Positions 13,627 to 20,585 of a stretch of DNA of 24,446 bases are shown here, piece by piece. The notes under the pieces were generated by a model. The model did not search any database, was not told where the DNA came from, and saw only the letters and a program-made list of their open reading frames with translations. The DNA comes from a virus. A program made the position numbers and the translations under genes. The DNA lies in the IMG/VR virus record IMGVR_UViG_3300025928_000033, positions 1 through 24,446 of that record, one strand, 5' to 3'. How positions within the stretch are numbered: position 1 is the first letter of the stretch; each line of letters starts with the position of its first letter.

Positions 13627-14382
13627 ATGACAGTAACCAGGACATTCATCTTGCCGGACTTGCAGGTTCCTTATCACTCAGACGCCTTCTTCAAAAAGAT
13701 GCTCCGAGTCATCCGAGCATACAAGCCGGACAAGGTTCTCCAGATCGGAGACCTTATCGACCAGCCTGAGACATCCCAGTGGACCAAGGGCATGCATGGT
13801 GAGTATGCCGGGACGCTTCAGGCGTCCCTTGACATGACCACTGGACTGATGGCTGACGTTCGTAGGGCTGCACCCAATGCAGAGATCATCGTGAAGGCAG
13901 GAAACCATGATGAGCGGTTCGAGAAGTACGTCACTCGTTACGCTCCCGCACTTTCAGGACTTCGAAGCTCTCGGCTGGACGAGCAGTTGGGGTTGGCTGG
14001 ACTGGACGTCAGGTACGAACGGAAGCCGTTCCTCCTTTCTCCGGATGTCCTTGTCCTTCATGGACACGAGCGAGCCTACAGCCAGGTCATCGGTAAGTTT
14101 GAGCTGGACTCCATCAAGCGACACGGAATGTCCGTGGTGACTGGACACACTCACACGCCAGTCCTAGTGACGACCGCTCAAGCGGTCGGCTTCGAACAGA
14201 AGCACTTCTTCGGCATGAATGTCGGTCACAGTATGGATGTCAAGCAGGTTGGATACGTCAATGACGGCTTCATCAACTGGTGCAACGGCTTCGGGATTAT
14301 AGAGACAGAGAACGGTGTCAGTTACCCAACCCTTGTCACTGCACCCAATGGACACTTCCGCTGGAGGGGGCACCAGTACTGA
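13627..14382 (+). CDS. Calcineurin-like metallophosphoesterase
   Basis: 251 residues. All blocks of the two-metal phosphoesterase fold are present: DLQ at 11-13 (Gln in place of the common His), GDLID at 41-45, GNHDE at 92-96, HGHE at 145-148 and GHTH at 173-176. The enzyme hydrolyses phosphoesters; the substrate (nucleic-acid ends, cyclic nucleotides or protein phosphate) cannot be told. In a phage that makes 2',3'-cyclic-phosphate RNA ends through ribozymes, RNA-end processing is an idea worth keeping, but it is only inference. ATG at 13627 is preferred: it fits a leaderless promoter and starts just before the first motif. Confidence 0.85.
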   Translation: MTVTRTFILPDLQVPYHSDAFFKKMLRVIRAYKPDKVLQIGDLIDQPETSQWTKGMHGEYAGTLQASLDMTTGLMADVRRAAPNAEIIVKAGNHDERFEKYVTRYAPALSGLRSSRLDEQLGLAGLDVRYERKPFLLSPDVLVLHGHERAYSQVIGKFELDSIKRHGMSVVTGHTHTPVLVTTAQAVGFEQKHFFGMNVGHSMDVKQVGYVNDGFINWCNGFGIIETENGVSYPTLVTAPNGHFRWRGHQY

Positions 14383-14687
14383 TGGATATCTACCGCGAAC
14401 GTGCACATCTTGTAGCCTATCTTGCAGCTATGTGGCCCTCGTACATAGGTCACACTGATCCGAATGAGCCTGACTGGGAGGTTGTCACCATCGACACCGA
14501 CCATGGCCAGATGACCTGGCACATCAGCAAGGAAGATTCAGACCTCTTCGGACATGTCGATCGCACATCCTATGTTGACTGGGGAAGTCACAGCTGGAGA
14601 TGGGATGGACATTCGACCGAAGAGAAGTACGAGCGCCTCAAGGCGCTCACCATTGACGAAAGCATGGGTGCCTACGATGAACATTGA
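14382..14687 (+). CDS. Hypothetical protein
   Basis: 101 residues. ATG shares one base with the TGA of the phosphoesterase gene and has GGAGGGGG upstream. Trp-, His- and acidic-rich (WEVVTIDTDHGQMTWHISKED, YVDWGSHSWRWDGHSTEEKY). No known domain recognised. Coupled to the next gene by an 11-base overlap. Confidence 0.7.
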   Translation: MDIYRERAHLVAYLAAMWPSYIGHTDPNEPDWEVVTIDTDHGQMTWHISKEDSDLFGHVDRTSYVDWGSHSWRWDGHSTEEKYERLKALTIDESMGAYDEH

Positions 14688-15345
14688 TATCGAGACTTTC
14701 AAGTTCAAGATCAAGTCAGCTGCCTCCAACACAGCACGTCTCTTCCCTGGCTATGCGGAGGCAGCTGATCTTGAAGGTGAACTGTGGGTCTGGGCGCTGG
14801 AGAATAAGCAGACTGTTCTCAAGTACAGCGAGGATGGGGAGGACGGACAGCGGAAGCTGGCCTTTGTCTTGCGCCAGAAGGCAATGGCATACGCCCAGAC
14901 ACTCAAGGCTGCCAAGCTTGGCTACTCCCCTGACGATCTCGCTGGTTACAGCGTCAAGGCACTCAAGGTACTTCTCGAAGACGCATTCGACTACGAGAAT
15001 TGGGAAAGTTCGAGTACCGACTATTCTCCCACCATCAAGGCCAAGCGGATCGAGGCAACTGGTGACAGGATCACCAGCCTGATCGACGTCAAGGCCGCAG
15101 TGGAGAAGCTCGATGAGCGCAACTACAACATCATCGTTGGTCGGTATAAGTACAACTACACGAATCAGGAGATCGCCGACATGATGGAGATCGGACTGAC
15201 CAGCGTTGGAACCACCATCAACAGGGCCGTAGCGGCCCTCTCGAAGCTGCTCAGTATCCCTGAGCCGGACGCCCCGACAGGGCGTCGTACAGTGCAGTCA
15301 AACGCTGCCAGCAGGGCAGCACTGCAGAACAACTACGAGGGTTGA
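14677..15345 (+). CDS. Sigma-factor-like HTH protein
   Basis: 222 residues from ATG at 14677 (a GTG three codons earlier is possible). Residues 15-75 form helices (TARLFPGYAEAADLEGELWVWALEN) reminiscent of sigma region 2. Residues ~143-190 end in a region-4-like helix-turn-helix (YTNQEIADMMEIGLTSVGTTINR). It may redirect RNA polymerase or act as a DNA-binding regulator of late genes. The region 2 resemblance is weak, so 'sigma-like' is an inference; the HTH is clear. Confidence 0.65.
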   Translation: MNIDIETFKFKIKSAASNTARLFPGYAEAADLEGELWVWALENKQTVLKYSEDGEDGQRKLAFVLRQKAMAYAQTLKAAKLGYSPDDLAGYSVKALKVLLEDAFDYENWESSSTDYSPTIKAKRIEATGDRITSLIDVKAAVEKLDERNYNIIVGRYKYNYTNQEIADMMEIGLTSVGTTINRAVAALSKLLSIPEPDAPTGRRTVQSNAASRAALQNNYEG

Positions 15346-15346
15346 T

Positions 15347-15778
15347 ATGACAGAGCAGTTCACCGAAGCCGAACAGATCAAGCTCAAAGCAGCACGTGCC
15401 ATCGTTGCCGAGGTCAAGGCTGCACGCCGTGAGCGTGCAGGAGAAGTCAGCAAACAGGCACAGAAGGCTGAAGAGCAGCGACTGAGGGCTGAGGCTGAGA
15501 AGAAGCGTCTCGCTGATGCCAAGGCACGTCTTGAAGCGAAGGAGATCGAGGACAAGGCCGACTACGACAAGCGCATTCGGAAAGTCCTCCTTGATCTCAC
15601 CTATGCGATGAAGGACCAGCAGGTCAGACTTCTGGTCGATCAGTACCAGATGTTCGCTCGGTACTACGGTCCCGAATCCAAGCGGACCAAGGTGTTCACC
15701 ATGCACGACAGCAAGGGGCTGAAGGCAAGGCCCACAGACATCTACTGGGTGTATGGCAAGGGCTTCGAATGGGAGTGA
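15347..15778 (+). CDS. Coiled-coil hypothetical protein
   Basis: 143 residues, with GAGGG just before ATG. Residues ~5-80 are a highly charged Ala/Glu/Lys/Arg helix predicted as a coiled coil (AEEQRLRAEAEKKRLADAKARLEAKE). The last ~60 residues form a compact aromatic domain (LLVDQYQMFARYYGPESKRTKVF, IYWVYGKGFEWE). Last gene of the short + operon. Not recognised. Confidence 0.75.
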   Translation: MTEQFTEAEQIKLKAARAIVAEVKAARRERAGEVSKQAQKAEEQRLRAEAEKKRLADAKARLEAKEIEDKADYDKRIRKVLLDLTYAMKDQQVRLLVDQYQMFARYYGPESKRTKVFTMHDSKGLKARPTDIYWVYGKGFEWE

Positions 15779-15790
15779 AGCCATAGCAGG

Positions 15791-15810
15791 GCAGGGGCCT
15801 GAGCCCCTGC
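15791..15810. terminator. Hairpin between convergent genes
   Basis: Perfect 8-bp stem GCAGGGGC / GCCCCTGC with a CTGA loop, placed between the + gene ending at 15778 and the - gene ending at 15823. There is no good T-run on either side, so termination strength is uncertain, but the position is where a convergent terminator is expected. Confidence 0.65.
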
Positions 15811-15822
15811 TCCACTATGATG

Positions 15823-16167
15823 TCACTTCTCGATCTTCTCCAGAGTGGGGAAGCTGCTCTGACTCAGGGTGACCTCGGAGCGCTCGATAGCCTTGGCCAC
15901 CCTCACGCCGTTCTTGACGCTGACGCTGACGATGTCGTAGGCGATGTAATCAAACTTGCCGTTCTTGTACCTGTAGGTCTGACCCACCTCGAAGAACGGC
16001 AGCACCTCGGTCCACCAAGCGAGGGCCCGAGTGAGGCTGTACAGTTCTTCGTGACCTTCGCCGGTCTTGATGAAGACCTCCCGCTCGCCGACAGCGAGCA
16101 CGTCAACCTCGACACCACCAGGGGTGCAGGTGTGGTACTTCTTGCCAGCCTCAACCTTGTCGATCAT
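15823..16167 (-). CDS. Hypothetical beta-rich protein
   Basis: 114 residues from ATG at 16167, chosen because GGGAG lies seven bases upstream; a GTG at 16197 would add ten residues. Looks like two small beta-barrel halves (VEAGKKYHTCTPGGVEVDVLAVGEREVFIKTG and FFEVGQTYRYKNGKFDYIAYDIVSVSVKNGVRVA). The start overlaps the end of the membrane-protein gene upstream. Last gene of the leftward operon. Confidence 0.75.
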   Translation of the reverse strand: MIDKVEAGKKYHTCTPGGVEVDVLAVGEREVFIKTGEGHEELYSLTRALAWWTEVLPFFEVGQTYRYKNGKFDYIAYDIVSVSVKNGVRVAKAIERSEVTLSQSSFPTLEKIEK

Positions 16168-16282
16168 TATCTTGCTCCCTCTCGAATTCTCGCTCACGCT
16201 TGCACTCGATCAGAGTGCAGATGACAACTGACAGTGGCAGCGCGATGAAGCAGCTGACGATGAACACGGCGTACGGGTTCAC
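16151..16282 (-). CDS. Small membrane protein
   Basis: 43 residues from GTG at 16282 in a GTGA overlap with the stop of the gene upstream. One hydrophobic helix (YAVFIVSCFIALPLSVVICTLI) and then a highly charged tail (ECKREREFEREQDNDRQG). Its end overlaps the next gene. Found by reading the gap. Could be a host-membrane-targeted early peptide. Confidence 0.65.
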   Translation of the reverse strand: MNPYAVFIVSCFIALPLSVVICTLIECKREREFEREQDNDRQG

Positions 16283-16371
16283 TTGAACGAGCCGATCATC
16301 GCGCCAGCCAGAACCAGGCCGATGATGATGCCCAGCAGGACCAGACCGGCGTCATGCTTGAACTGCTGCAT
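16279..16371 (-). CDS. Very small membrane protein
   Basis: 30 residues, mostly one helix (AGLVLLGIIIGLVLAGAMIG) with charged ends. AGGAG lies five bases before ATG at 16371, which also shares one base with the upstream stop (TGATG). The strong ribosome site and coupling on both sides support a real gene despite its size. Paired with the next 43-residue membrane protein; the two may act together. Confidence 0.7.
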   Translation of the reverse strand: MQQFKHDAGLVLLGIIIGLVLAGAMIGSFK

Positions 16372-16493
16372 CACGACTCCTGCTTTCTGGTGAAGTAGAC
16401 ACAGGTGCAGTAAGGGACAGTGCACTTCTCGCCCTTACCGAGGATCTTGTTTCCGAAGTGCTGGCGACGCATGTGGTTACACCAACGACACAT
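16371..16493 (-). CDS. Small zinc-ribbon-like protein
   Basis: 40 residues starting MCRWCNHMRRQHFG, with a second Cys group KCTVPYCTC. AGGAGGG lies upstream within the previous gene's end, about 11 bases from ATG. The CxxC...CxxxxCxC pattern suggests one zinc site and a basic surface. Found by reading the gap. Confidence 0.65.
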   Translation of the reverse strand: MCRWCNHMRRQHFGNKILGKGEKCTVPYCTCVYFTRKQES

Positions 16494-16497
16494 GTCG

Positions 16498-16662
16498 TTA
16501 GCGTCCCTCCTTGGGCTCAACGTACTTCCCTTCTATGAAGCCACCGCAGAAGCACCACATCTTACGACAACGGCCCATGCTTCCAGCCTTGTCCAAGTGG
16601 TGGTGCCTCTTGCAGCTGCAACGGCTACAGTTTCGTAACTCCCAGAGGCCTCTTATGGCCAT
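16498..16662 (-). CDS. Small Cys/His-rich protein
   Basis: 54 residues. ATG at 16662 is in a TAATG overlap with the gene upstream. Contains NCSRCSCKRHHH and later RCRKMWCFCGG: six Cys plus several His, enough for one or two zinc sites. It is not visible as a long frame and was found by translating the gap. Function unknown. Confidence 0.65.
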   Translation of the reverse strand: MAIRGLWELRNCSRCSCKRHHHLDKAGSMGRCRKMWCFCGGFIEGKYVEPKEGR

Positions 16663-17165
16663 TACCATCCACCCTTGTCGTAGACCACGTCAATGCGGTC
16701 ACCAGAGGGTCCATAGCGCCAGTGGGGCGCGCCCTCAGGGGCGCGGTGCCATGACCACTGATCCAGCTCGTCCTTGAGCCACCCATGGTGGCCAGAACAG
16801 CATTCCTCGATCGGTGGACGGACAGCATCCCAAGCTGTCCTAGCGGCATTGGTGGCCGGAGGAAGGATGGGCACGATCTTCCAGCGCCCGTTTCCCCGAC
16901 CAGTCAGAGGGTCGTTGACGAACCGCTGCCCAACGGCAGCGGCCTGGTTCTCCGTATTGAACGGACCTGATGCCCACATGTGGTAGTCAGGGTGGTCGGG
17001 CCATTTGAGACTGGCTACGACCACGAACCGCTTCGTCTTCTCCCTCTCTTGGTTGATGGCTGCGATGATAGCTTCCGCAGCCTGTTCGTTGTCCATCATG
17101 TCGAACTCTTCAGAGTCGAAGACCGACACGACTGCCTTGATTTCTGCCTTTGGCGTTACGGCCAT
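16662..17165 (-). CDS. Hypothetical protein
   Basis: 167 residues with GGAGGATGA directly before ATG. The N-terminal part is acidic and helical (SEEFDMMDNEQAAEAIIAAINQ). A central beta segment (KRFVVVASLKWPDHPDYHMWASGPF) is followed by a Trp- and His-rich end (ECCSGHHGWLKDELDQWSWHRAPEG). Not recognised. Two hairpins but no ribozyme separate it from the gene upstream. Confidence 0.75.
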   Translation of the reverse strand: MAVTPKAEIKAVVSVFDSEEFDMMDNEQAAEAIIAAINQEREKTKRFVVVASLKWPDHPDYHMWASGPFNTENQAAAVGQRFVNDPLTGRGNGRWKIVPILPPATNAARTAWDAVRPPIEECCSGHHGWLKDELDQWSWHRAPEGAPHWRYGPSGDRIDVVYDKGGW

Positions 17166-17193
17166 TCATCCTCCGGATCTTGACTGGGACACT

Positions 17194-17261
17194 GGCCTGC
17201 ACAGGCCGGAGAGAGAGCAACAGACTGTGCAGACTAGAGCCCCAGCCGCATGGGCGGCTGG
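17194..17261 (-). other. Two hairpins in the gap below the ribozyme-separated genes
   Basis: CCAGCCGC/GCGGCTGG with a four-base loop (17242-17261) lies ten bases after the TAG of the gene upstream. GGCCTG/CAGGCC (17194-17207) lies nearer the next gene. Neither has a T-run. They take the place that hammerhead ribozymes hold in the six gaps upstream and could play a similar end-protecting or partial terminator role. Confidence 0.6.
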
Positions 17262-17270
17262 AGTGTTGAA

Positions 17271-17783
17271 CTAGATGTCCAGGGCCTTGTACATCACCGT
17301 TTCGAAGTCATCGCGGTCGGAGATGTGGATGAAAGAGTCACTGAAGCGACTCAGGCTGACGCCGTCGGCGTAGTCCTTGGCCTGGCCCCAGGGGATGCCG
17401 TCGTCCTGCTTGAGCTGGAATGCCTTCAGGTAGGTGATGGCGCTGTCAGTCATCTTGGCGACACCTTGGCCTTCCAGGTTCCAGGCCAAGGTGCGAACGT
17501 CGCCGTTGTTGTTGGTGCCGATTTCGACCTCGTCTTCGAGGACGGCACCTTCCTTGAACCACTCCAGCGGCACGCCGAGGTTGATGACAGCGAGCCCGAC
17601 ACCACAGCCGGGCTCATCCTCTTCGGGAGTGTAGCCGCTGAGAGAGTCGTCGCGCTGATAGCGCTTCTTGCCTGCCTCGTGAATGTAGGTGCAGTTGTTC
17701 ATAGGGTAGACGTAGTCCTCCCCGCGCTCAGCCACAACTCCAGCGATCATTTCCTTGGCCTTGGCCAGGTTGATCTCGATCAT
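17271..17783 (-). CDS. Hypothetical early protein, CxxG-like family
   Basis: 170 residues from ATG at 17783, with the conserved leader GGGAGAGAGAA. The frame is open upstream but only across ribozyme and leader sequence. It shares an order of motifs with the protein at 19934-20311: helical start, YVYPMNNCTY (YIYPTNLQT there), GCGVGLAVINLGVPL (DCIVGKILDKLGVPL there), and IPWGQAKDYA (VTWSRSLELAK there), so the two look like diverged duplicates. Transcribed behind ribozyme 1. Function unknown; possibly a host-takeover factor by position. Confidence 0.8.
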   Translation of the reverse strand: MIEINLAKAKEMIAGVVAERGEDYVYPMNNCTYIHEAGKKRYQRDDSLSGYTPEEDEPGCGVGLAVINLGVPLEWFKEGAVLEDEVEIGTNNNGDVRTLAWNLEGQGVAKMTDSAITYLKAFQLKQDDGIPWGQAKDYADGVSLSRFSDSFIHISDRDDFETVMYKALDI

Positions 17784-17861
17784 TTCTCTCTCCCTACGAG
17801 ATTGCGCAGCAATCTCTGTACAGAACTTATTGTGTAAGTTCGTCCTTGGTCTCTGACGTTT

Positions 17862-17913
17862 GAGCTCATCAGCATGGGACTGACCCATGGACGCCCCGAA
17901 GGGCGTTTCGCTC
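17862..17913 (-). ncRNA. Type II hammerhead ribozyme, copy 1
   Basis: Reading the - strand: stem II 5' strand GAGC, core GAAA, stem III CGCCC-TTCG-GGGCG, cleavage triplet GTC, stem I CATGGG-TCAGT-CCCATG, core CTGATGA, stem II 3' strand GCTC. This is the full hammerhead consensus with stem II left open (type II). Predicted cut is between 17890 and 17889. Stem II here is GAGC/GCTC, whereas most copies have GGAC/GTCC, so both strands changed together. The G of the upstream gene's TAG is the first base of stem II. A 78-base leader follows, with two extra hairpins (17823-17841 and 17798-17816). Confidence 0.93.
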
Positions 17914-18479
17914 TAGTAGCAGGCCGAGCAAGTGCAGGCGCACTCTTCGTCCTCGCGGTCATTGCTGTTGTGGTAGCCGGAGAAGTTCTCCATGTCGACG
18001 TCCAGGTTCTGGGCGTAGTTGTACCACTCGCCCTGAGTGATGGTCTCGCCAGCGGCCAGACGCTCCAGGATGGCAACGGACTGGTCACCATCGTCTGAGG
18101 TGCCGTAGAAGACGATACGGGCATGGTCGTCCGGGAGTCCGAGGTACTTGGCCCCAGCATCCTCCCAGTCGATGTCAAGAACCTGCTCGCCCTTAGGAGT
18201 GTAGTACTTGTAGACGTACTTCGACTCCCAGTACTTCCTGTCCTTGCGCCTCTCGACCTCGATCTTGTAGCCAGCCTCGATTGCTGCGAAGCCAGCCACG
18301 CAGAGCGTGGTGCCGCACAGGGACGGGCTGACGCCAGCCTCAAGCACGACAGACGGGCCTTCGAAGTCGAAGTCAGCCGAGCTGATGAACGAGCCGATGT
18401 CGAACCCGTTCTTCTCGTCGTGCTCCTTCTCCTCAAGGATGTCAGCGAGGACGCGGAGCGCTGCGATTCGGTTTGCCAT
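17913..18479 (-). CDS. Hypothetical early protein with LCVAG motif
   Basis: 188 residues, conserved leader AAGGGAGAGAGAAA before ATG. Starts with a helix (AALRVLADILEEKEHD), then FDIGSFISSADFDFEG and a PSLCGTTLCVAGFAAIEAGY segment in which LCVAG corresponds to the CxxG core seen in neighbours. The acidic C-terminus ends in a Cys cluster (CACTCSACY). Flanked by ribozyme 2 upstream and ribozyme 1 downstream, so it should end up on its own monocistronic mRNA. Function unknown. Confidence 0.8.
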   Translation of the reverse strand: MANRIAALRVLADILEEKEHDEKNGFDIGSFISSADFDFEGPSVVLEAGVSPSLCGTTLCVAGFAAIEAGYKIEVERRKDRKYWESKYVYKYYTPKGEQVLDIDWEDAGAKYLGLPDDHARIVFYGTSDDGDQSVAILERLAAGETITQGEWYNYAQNLDVDMENFSGYHNSNDREDEECACTCSACY

Positions 18480-18502
18480 TTTCTCTCTCCCTTGTTTCTG
18501 AT

Positions 18503-18557
18503 GGACTCATCAGCACAGCATTGAGCTGTGGACGCGCCTGGTGGGCGCGTTTCGTCC
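18503..18557 (-). ncRNA. Type II hammerhead ribozyme, copy 2
   Basis: - strand: GGAC, GAAA, stem III CGCGCC-CACCA-GGCGCG (6 bp), GTC, stem I CACAGC-TCAAT-GCTGTG, CTGATGA, GTCC. Cut predicted between 18531 and 18530. Stem III and stem I differ from copy 1 at several paired positions with pairing kept. Three bases separate the upstream TAA from stem II, the only copy with such a gap. The next ATG follows after 23 bases. Confidence 0.93.
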
Positions 18558-18560
18558 TTC

Positions 18561-19223
18561 TTACTTGATTACTGCGTGGACAGTCTTGCGGTCGAACTTG
18601 CCGCTGGTCAGAGCGAGCGGCACCAGGGGGCCGCACTCCCTCTCGTAGAAGCTGACGTCAGCGTGACCAGGGGAGGCGAACTTGGTGCCACCGTCACCGT
18701 TGAGACGGTTGAAGTTCGGGTAGACATCCTCGCCGTGGTACAGGAACACGTACCTCTTGTCCTTGTCGGTGTACAGCTGGCCCACCACGTACTTGGGTGC
18801 CTCAGGCTTCGGCTTGTAGTCCGCCAGGAAGTCACTCACCAGGCGAACCAGCGGCCTGGCGGATGAGACACCCTTGTAGGCCACGAACAGAGTCCCCTCG
18901 ATCTCGAAGGACTTGATCGCCGTGACCAGGACTCCGTTACTCTTGCCGACCCACTCGACACCCTTGTACTTGTCCACCTTGCCGCTGGACAAGTAGTTGA
19001 TCCATGCGGCCTGGTGGTCACAGAAGGCGGTGGCGTTCCAGCCGCTGTAGCCGCTCAGCTTGTCATATCCACGGTCATAGTTACCGTAGATCTGGCCGAG
19101 CACGCAGTGCCGGAGGCTGCCCATGTCGAGCACGTCAACGTTGACCTTGCTGCGCCAGTTCGCCGGACCATAGGTGTCCAGGAACGCGGCAGCCTTCTCA
19201 ACGATCTCAGCGCTGTTTGCCAT
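18561..19223 (-). CDS. Hypothetical early protein with CVLG motif
   Basis: 220 residues, the largest of the ribozyme-separated genes, with leader AAGGGAGAGAGAAA. N-terminal helix (AEIVEKAAAFLDTYG) then LRHCVLGQIYGNYDRGYDKLSGY, where CVLG matches the CxxG core of neighbours. The C-terminal part (PKYVVGQLYTDKDKRYVFLYHGEDVYPNF) looks like a separate small beta domain. Lies between ribozymes 3 and 2. Function unknown. Confidence 0.8.
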   Translation of the reverse strand: MANSAEIVEKAAAFLDTYGPANWRSKVNVDVLDMGSLRHCVLGQIYGNYDRGYDKLSGYSGWNATAFCDHQAAWINYLSSGKVDKYKGVEWVGKSNGVLVTAIKSFEIEGTLFVAYKGVSSARPLVRLVSDFLADYKPKPEAPKYVVGQLYTDKDKRYVFLYHGEDVYPNFNRLNGDGGTKFASPGHADVSFYERECGPLVPLALTSGKFDRKTVHAVIK

Positions 19224-19249
19224 TTTCTCTCTCCCTTTGAGTTCTTACT

Positions 19250-19306
19250 GGACTCATCAGCATGACATTCAGTCATGGACACGCCCCCGATGGGCGTGTT
19301 TCGTCC
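19250..19306 (-). ncRNA. Type II hammerhead ribozyme, copy 3
   Basis: - strand: GGAC directly after the upstream TAA, GAAA, stem III CACGCCC-ATCGG-GGGCGTG (7 bp), GTC, stem I CATGAC-TGAAT-GTCATG, CTGATGA, GTCC. Cut predicted between 19278 and 19277. Leader of 26 bases to the next ATG. Stem III is two pairs longer than in copy 1. Confidence 0.93.
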
Positions 19307-19495
19307 TTACGCTTCAGAGACGGATATGACCACCTTGAAGCTTGTGTTCTCGGCGTACTCGTAGCTGTTGAAGCTCAGCGGCTCATCCTTGACCAGGCCG
19401 CTGAGCTCATACTCAAGCATCTCGATGGCACGCTCAAGCGAAGGGGCACTCACGTACCCCTCAAGCGTGGCATCGGTGGGCATGGTCTTTTTCAC
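19307..19495 (-). CDS. Small hypothetical early protein
   Basis: 62 residues from GTG at 19495 in a GTGA overlap with the gene upstream (ATG four codons later is an alternative). No ribozyme lies between the two, so they stay on one mRNA and are translationally coupled. Sequence contains TLEGYVSAPSLERAIEMLEYELSG and a beta-like end (TSFKVVISVSEA). Not recognised. Confidence 0.7.
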   Translation of the reverse strand: MKKTMPTDATLEGYVSAPSLERAIEMLEYELSGLVKDEPLSFNSYEYAENTSFKVVISVSEA

Positions 19496-19857
19496 GCCTC
19501 GACCACACTCTCCACCAGACCGTGCTCACGCTCGACCTGGTGAACCAGTCCCCAGTACTCCAGAACCTTGCGGTCCTTGTTGATACGGGCACGCTTGACG
19601 TCCTTCGGGTCGTACAGCTTGAACCGGCCGTTGACCACGGACTTGACGCCGGACATCTCCAGAACCTTGGACACCGTGATGGTGGTCATGTTCCAGCTGT
19701 CGGCGATGTCCTGGAGCGTCATGGCGGTCAGGGACCGGTCCTGGAACTCCTGCTCGATCTGTGCACGGAGCTCAGCCTCAAGCTCGGCACGCATCTCGGC
19801 ACGGATCTTGTCCTTCTCGATCTGCGCGTTGAATGCCTGCAGCTCGTTGTCAGTCAT
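19492..19857 (-). CDS. HTH DNA-binding protein with coiled-coil start
   Basis: 121 residues from ATG at 19857, with leader AAAGGGAGAGAGAA. Residues ~8-42 are a charged helix (KDKIRAEMRAELEAELRAQIEQEF), probably a dimerising coiled coil. Residues ~46-66 are a helix-turn-helix (MTLQDIADSWNMTTITVSKVLEMSG), followed by a small wing (SVVNGRFKLYDPKDVKRARI). Likely a transcription regulator of phage or host genes. Lies behind ribozyme 4. Confidence 0.75.
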   Translation of the reverse strand: MTDNELQAFNAQIEKDKIRAEMRAELEAELRAQIEQEFQDRSLTAMTLQDIADSWNMTTITVSKVLEMSGVKSVVNGRFKLYDPKDVKRARINKDRKVLEYWGLVHQVEREHGLVESVVEA

Positions 19858-19881
19858 TTCTCTCTCCCTTTGAATCAGTCT

Positions 19882-19933
19882 GGACTCATCAGCACAGCAT
19901 TGAGCTGTGGACGCCCCGAAGGGCGTTTCGTCC
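19882..19933 (-). ncRNA. Type II hammerhead ribozyme, copy 4
   Basis: - strand: GGAC directly after the upstream TAA, GAAA, stem III CGCCC-TTCG-GGGCG, GTC, stem I CACAGC-TCAAT-GCTGTG, CTGATGA, GTCC. Cut predicted between 19910 and 19909. Combines the stem III of copy 1 with the stem I of copy 2, suggesting exchange between copies. Leader of 24 bases. Confidence 0.93.
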
Positions 19934-20311
19934 TTATTCCTCGATGCCCACACGATCCTTGGCCAGCTCCAGCGAGCGAGACCAGGTCACCCCCATGTCC
20001 TGCTGGCTCTGGATCTCCGACAGGAAGTCCACGACACTCTCACCGATCTCGATCACACTCTCCTGCTCCAGCCAACGGAGCAGACCGTAAGCGAGGTCGA
20101 CATTCAGAGAGTCATCCTCATCGAAGTCGAGAGGGACTCCCAGCTTGTCCAGGATCTTGCCGACGATGCAGTCGGGCCTGCCGTCCCTCACGTAGAGGCA
20201 CGAAGCGTTCTCCGTCTGGAGATTGGTCGGGTAGATGTACCCGGCCGGTGCCTCAGAGACAATCTCCTCGGCAGCCTTGACGACATTCTCCAGCGTCAGA
20301 TTCACAGTCAT
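19934..20311 (-). CDS. Hypothetical early protein, CxxG-like family
   Basis: 125 residues, leader AAGGGAGAGAGAAA. Contains AGYIYPTNLQTENASCLY, PDCIVGKILDKLGVPLDFDEDDS and MGVTWSRSLELAKDR, in the same order as in the 170-residue protein at 17271-17783, which supports a duplicated gene pair. Flanked by ribozymes 5 and 4, hence predicted to be on a monocistronic mRNA. Function unknown. Confidence 0.8.
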   Translation of the reverse strand: MTVNLTLENVVKAAEEIVSEAPAGYIYPTNLQTENASCLYVRDGRPDCIVGKILDKLGVPLDFDEDDSLNVDLAYGLLRWLEQESVIEIGESVVDFLSEIQSQQDMGVTWSRSLELAKDRVGIEE

Positions 20312-20337
20312 TTTCTCTCTCCCTTATGAGATGTACT

Positions 20338-20393
20338 GACCTCATCAGCATGGCCATTAGCCATGGACGCTGCCGTTGGGCAGCGTTTCGGTC
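20338..20393 (-). ncRNA. Type II hammerhead ribozyme, copy 5
   Basis: - strand: GACC directly after the upstream TGA, GAAA, stem III CGCTGCC-CAAC-GGCAGCG (7 bp), GTC, stem I CATGGC-TAATG-GCCATG, CTGATGA, GGTC. Cut predicted between 20366 and 20365. Stem II is GACC/GGTC, a second compensated variant of GGAC/GTCC. Leader of 26 bases to the next ATG. Confidence 0.93.
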
Positions 20394-20585
20394 TCACTTG
20401 CGTTCGTACAGGACTACACGATAGGGCGAGCTGCGCTGACCGCCCTCTACCTTGACGTAGTGAGTCTTGCCCTTGCCGAGCCTTGCCAGCATTTCATCAT
20501 GCTTGGTCTTGGCACGCTCTGCCCGATCCTTGTCATAGATCTCATCTTCTATGATGCGGACAAAGATGTCAGACACGCTTGCCAC
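20394..20585 (-). CDS. Small basic hypothetical protein
   Basis: 63 residues from GTG at 20585, which lies 17 bases inside the gene upstream. N-terminal acidic helix (SVSDIFVRIIEDEIYDKD), then basic Lys/Arg-rich middle (RAERAKTKHDEMLARLGKGK) and a beta end (PYRVVLYERK). Last of four coupled genes between ribozymes 6 and 5. Not recognised. Confidence 0.7.
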   Translation of the reverse strand: MASVSDIFVRIIEDEIYDKDRAERAKTKHDEMLARLGKGKTHYVKVEGGQRSSPYRVVLYERK

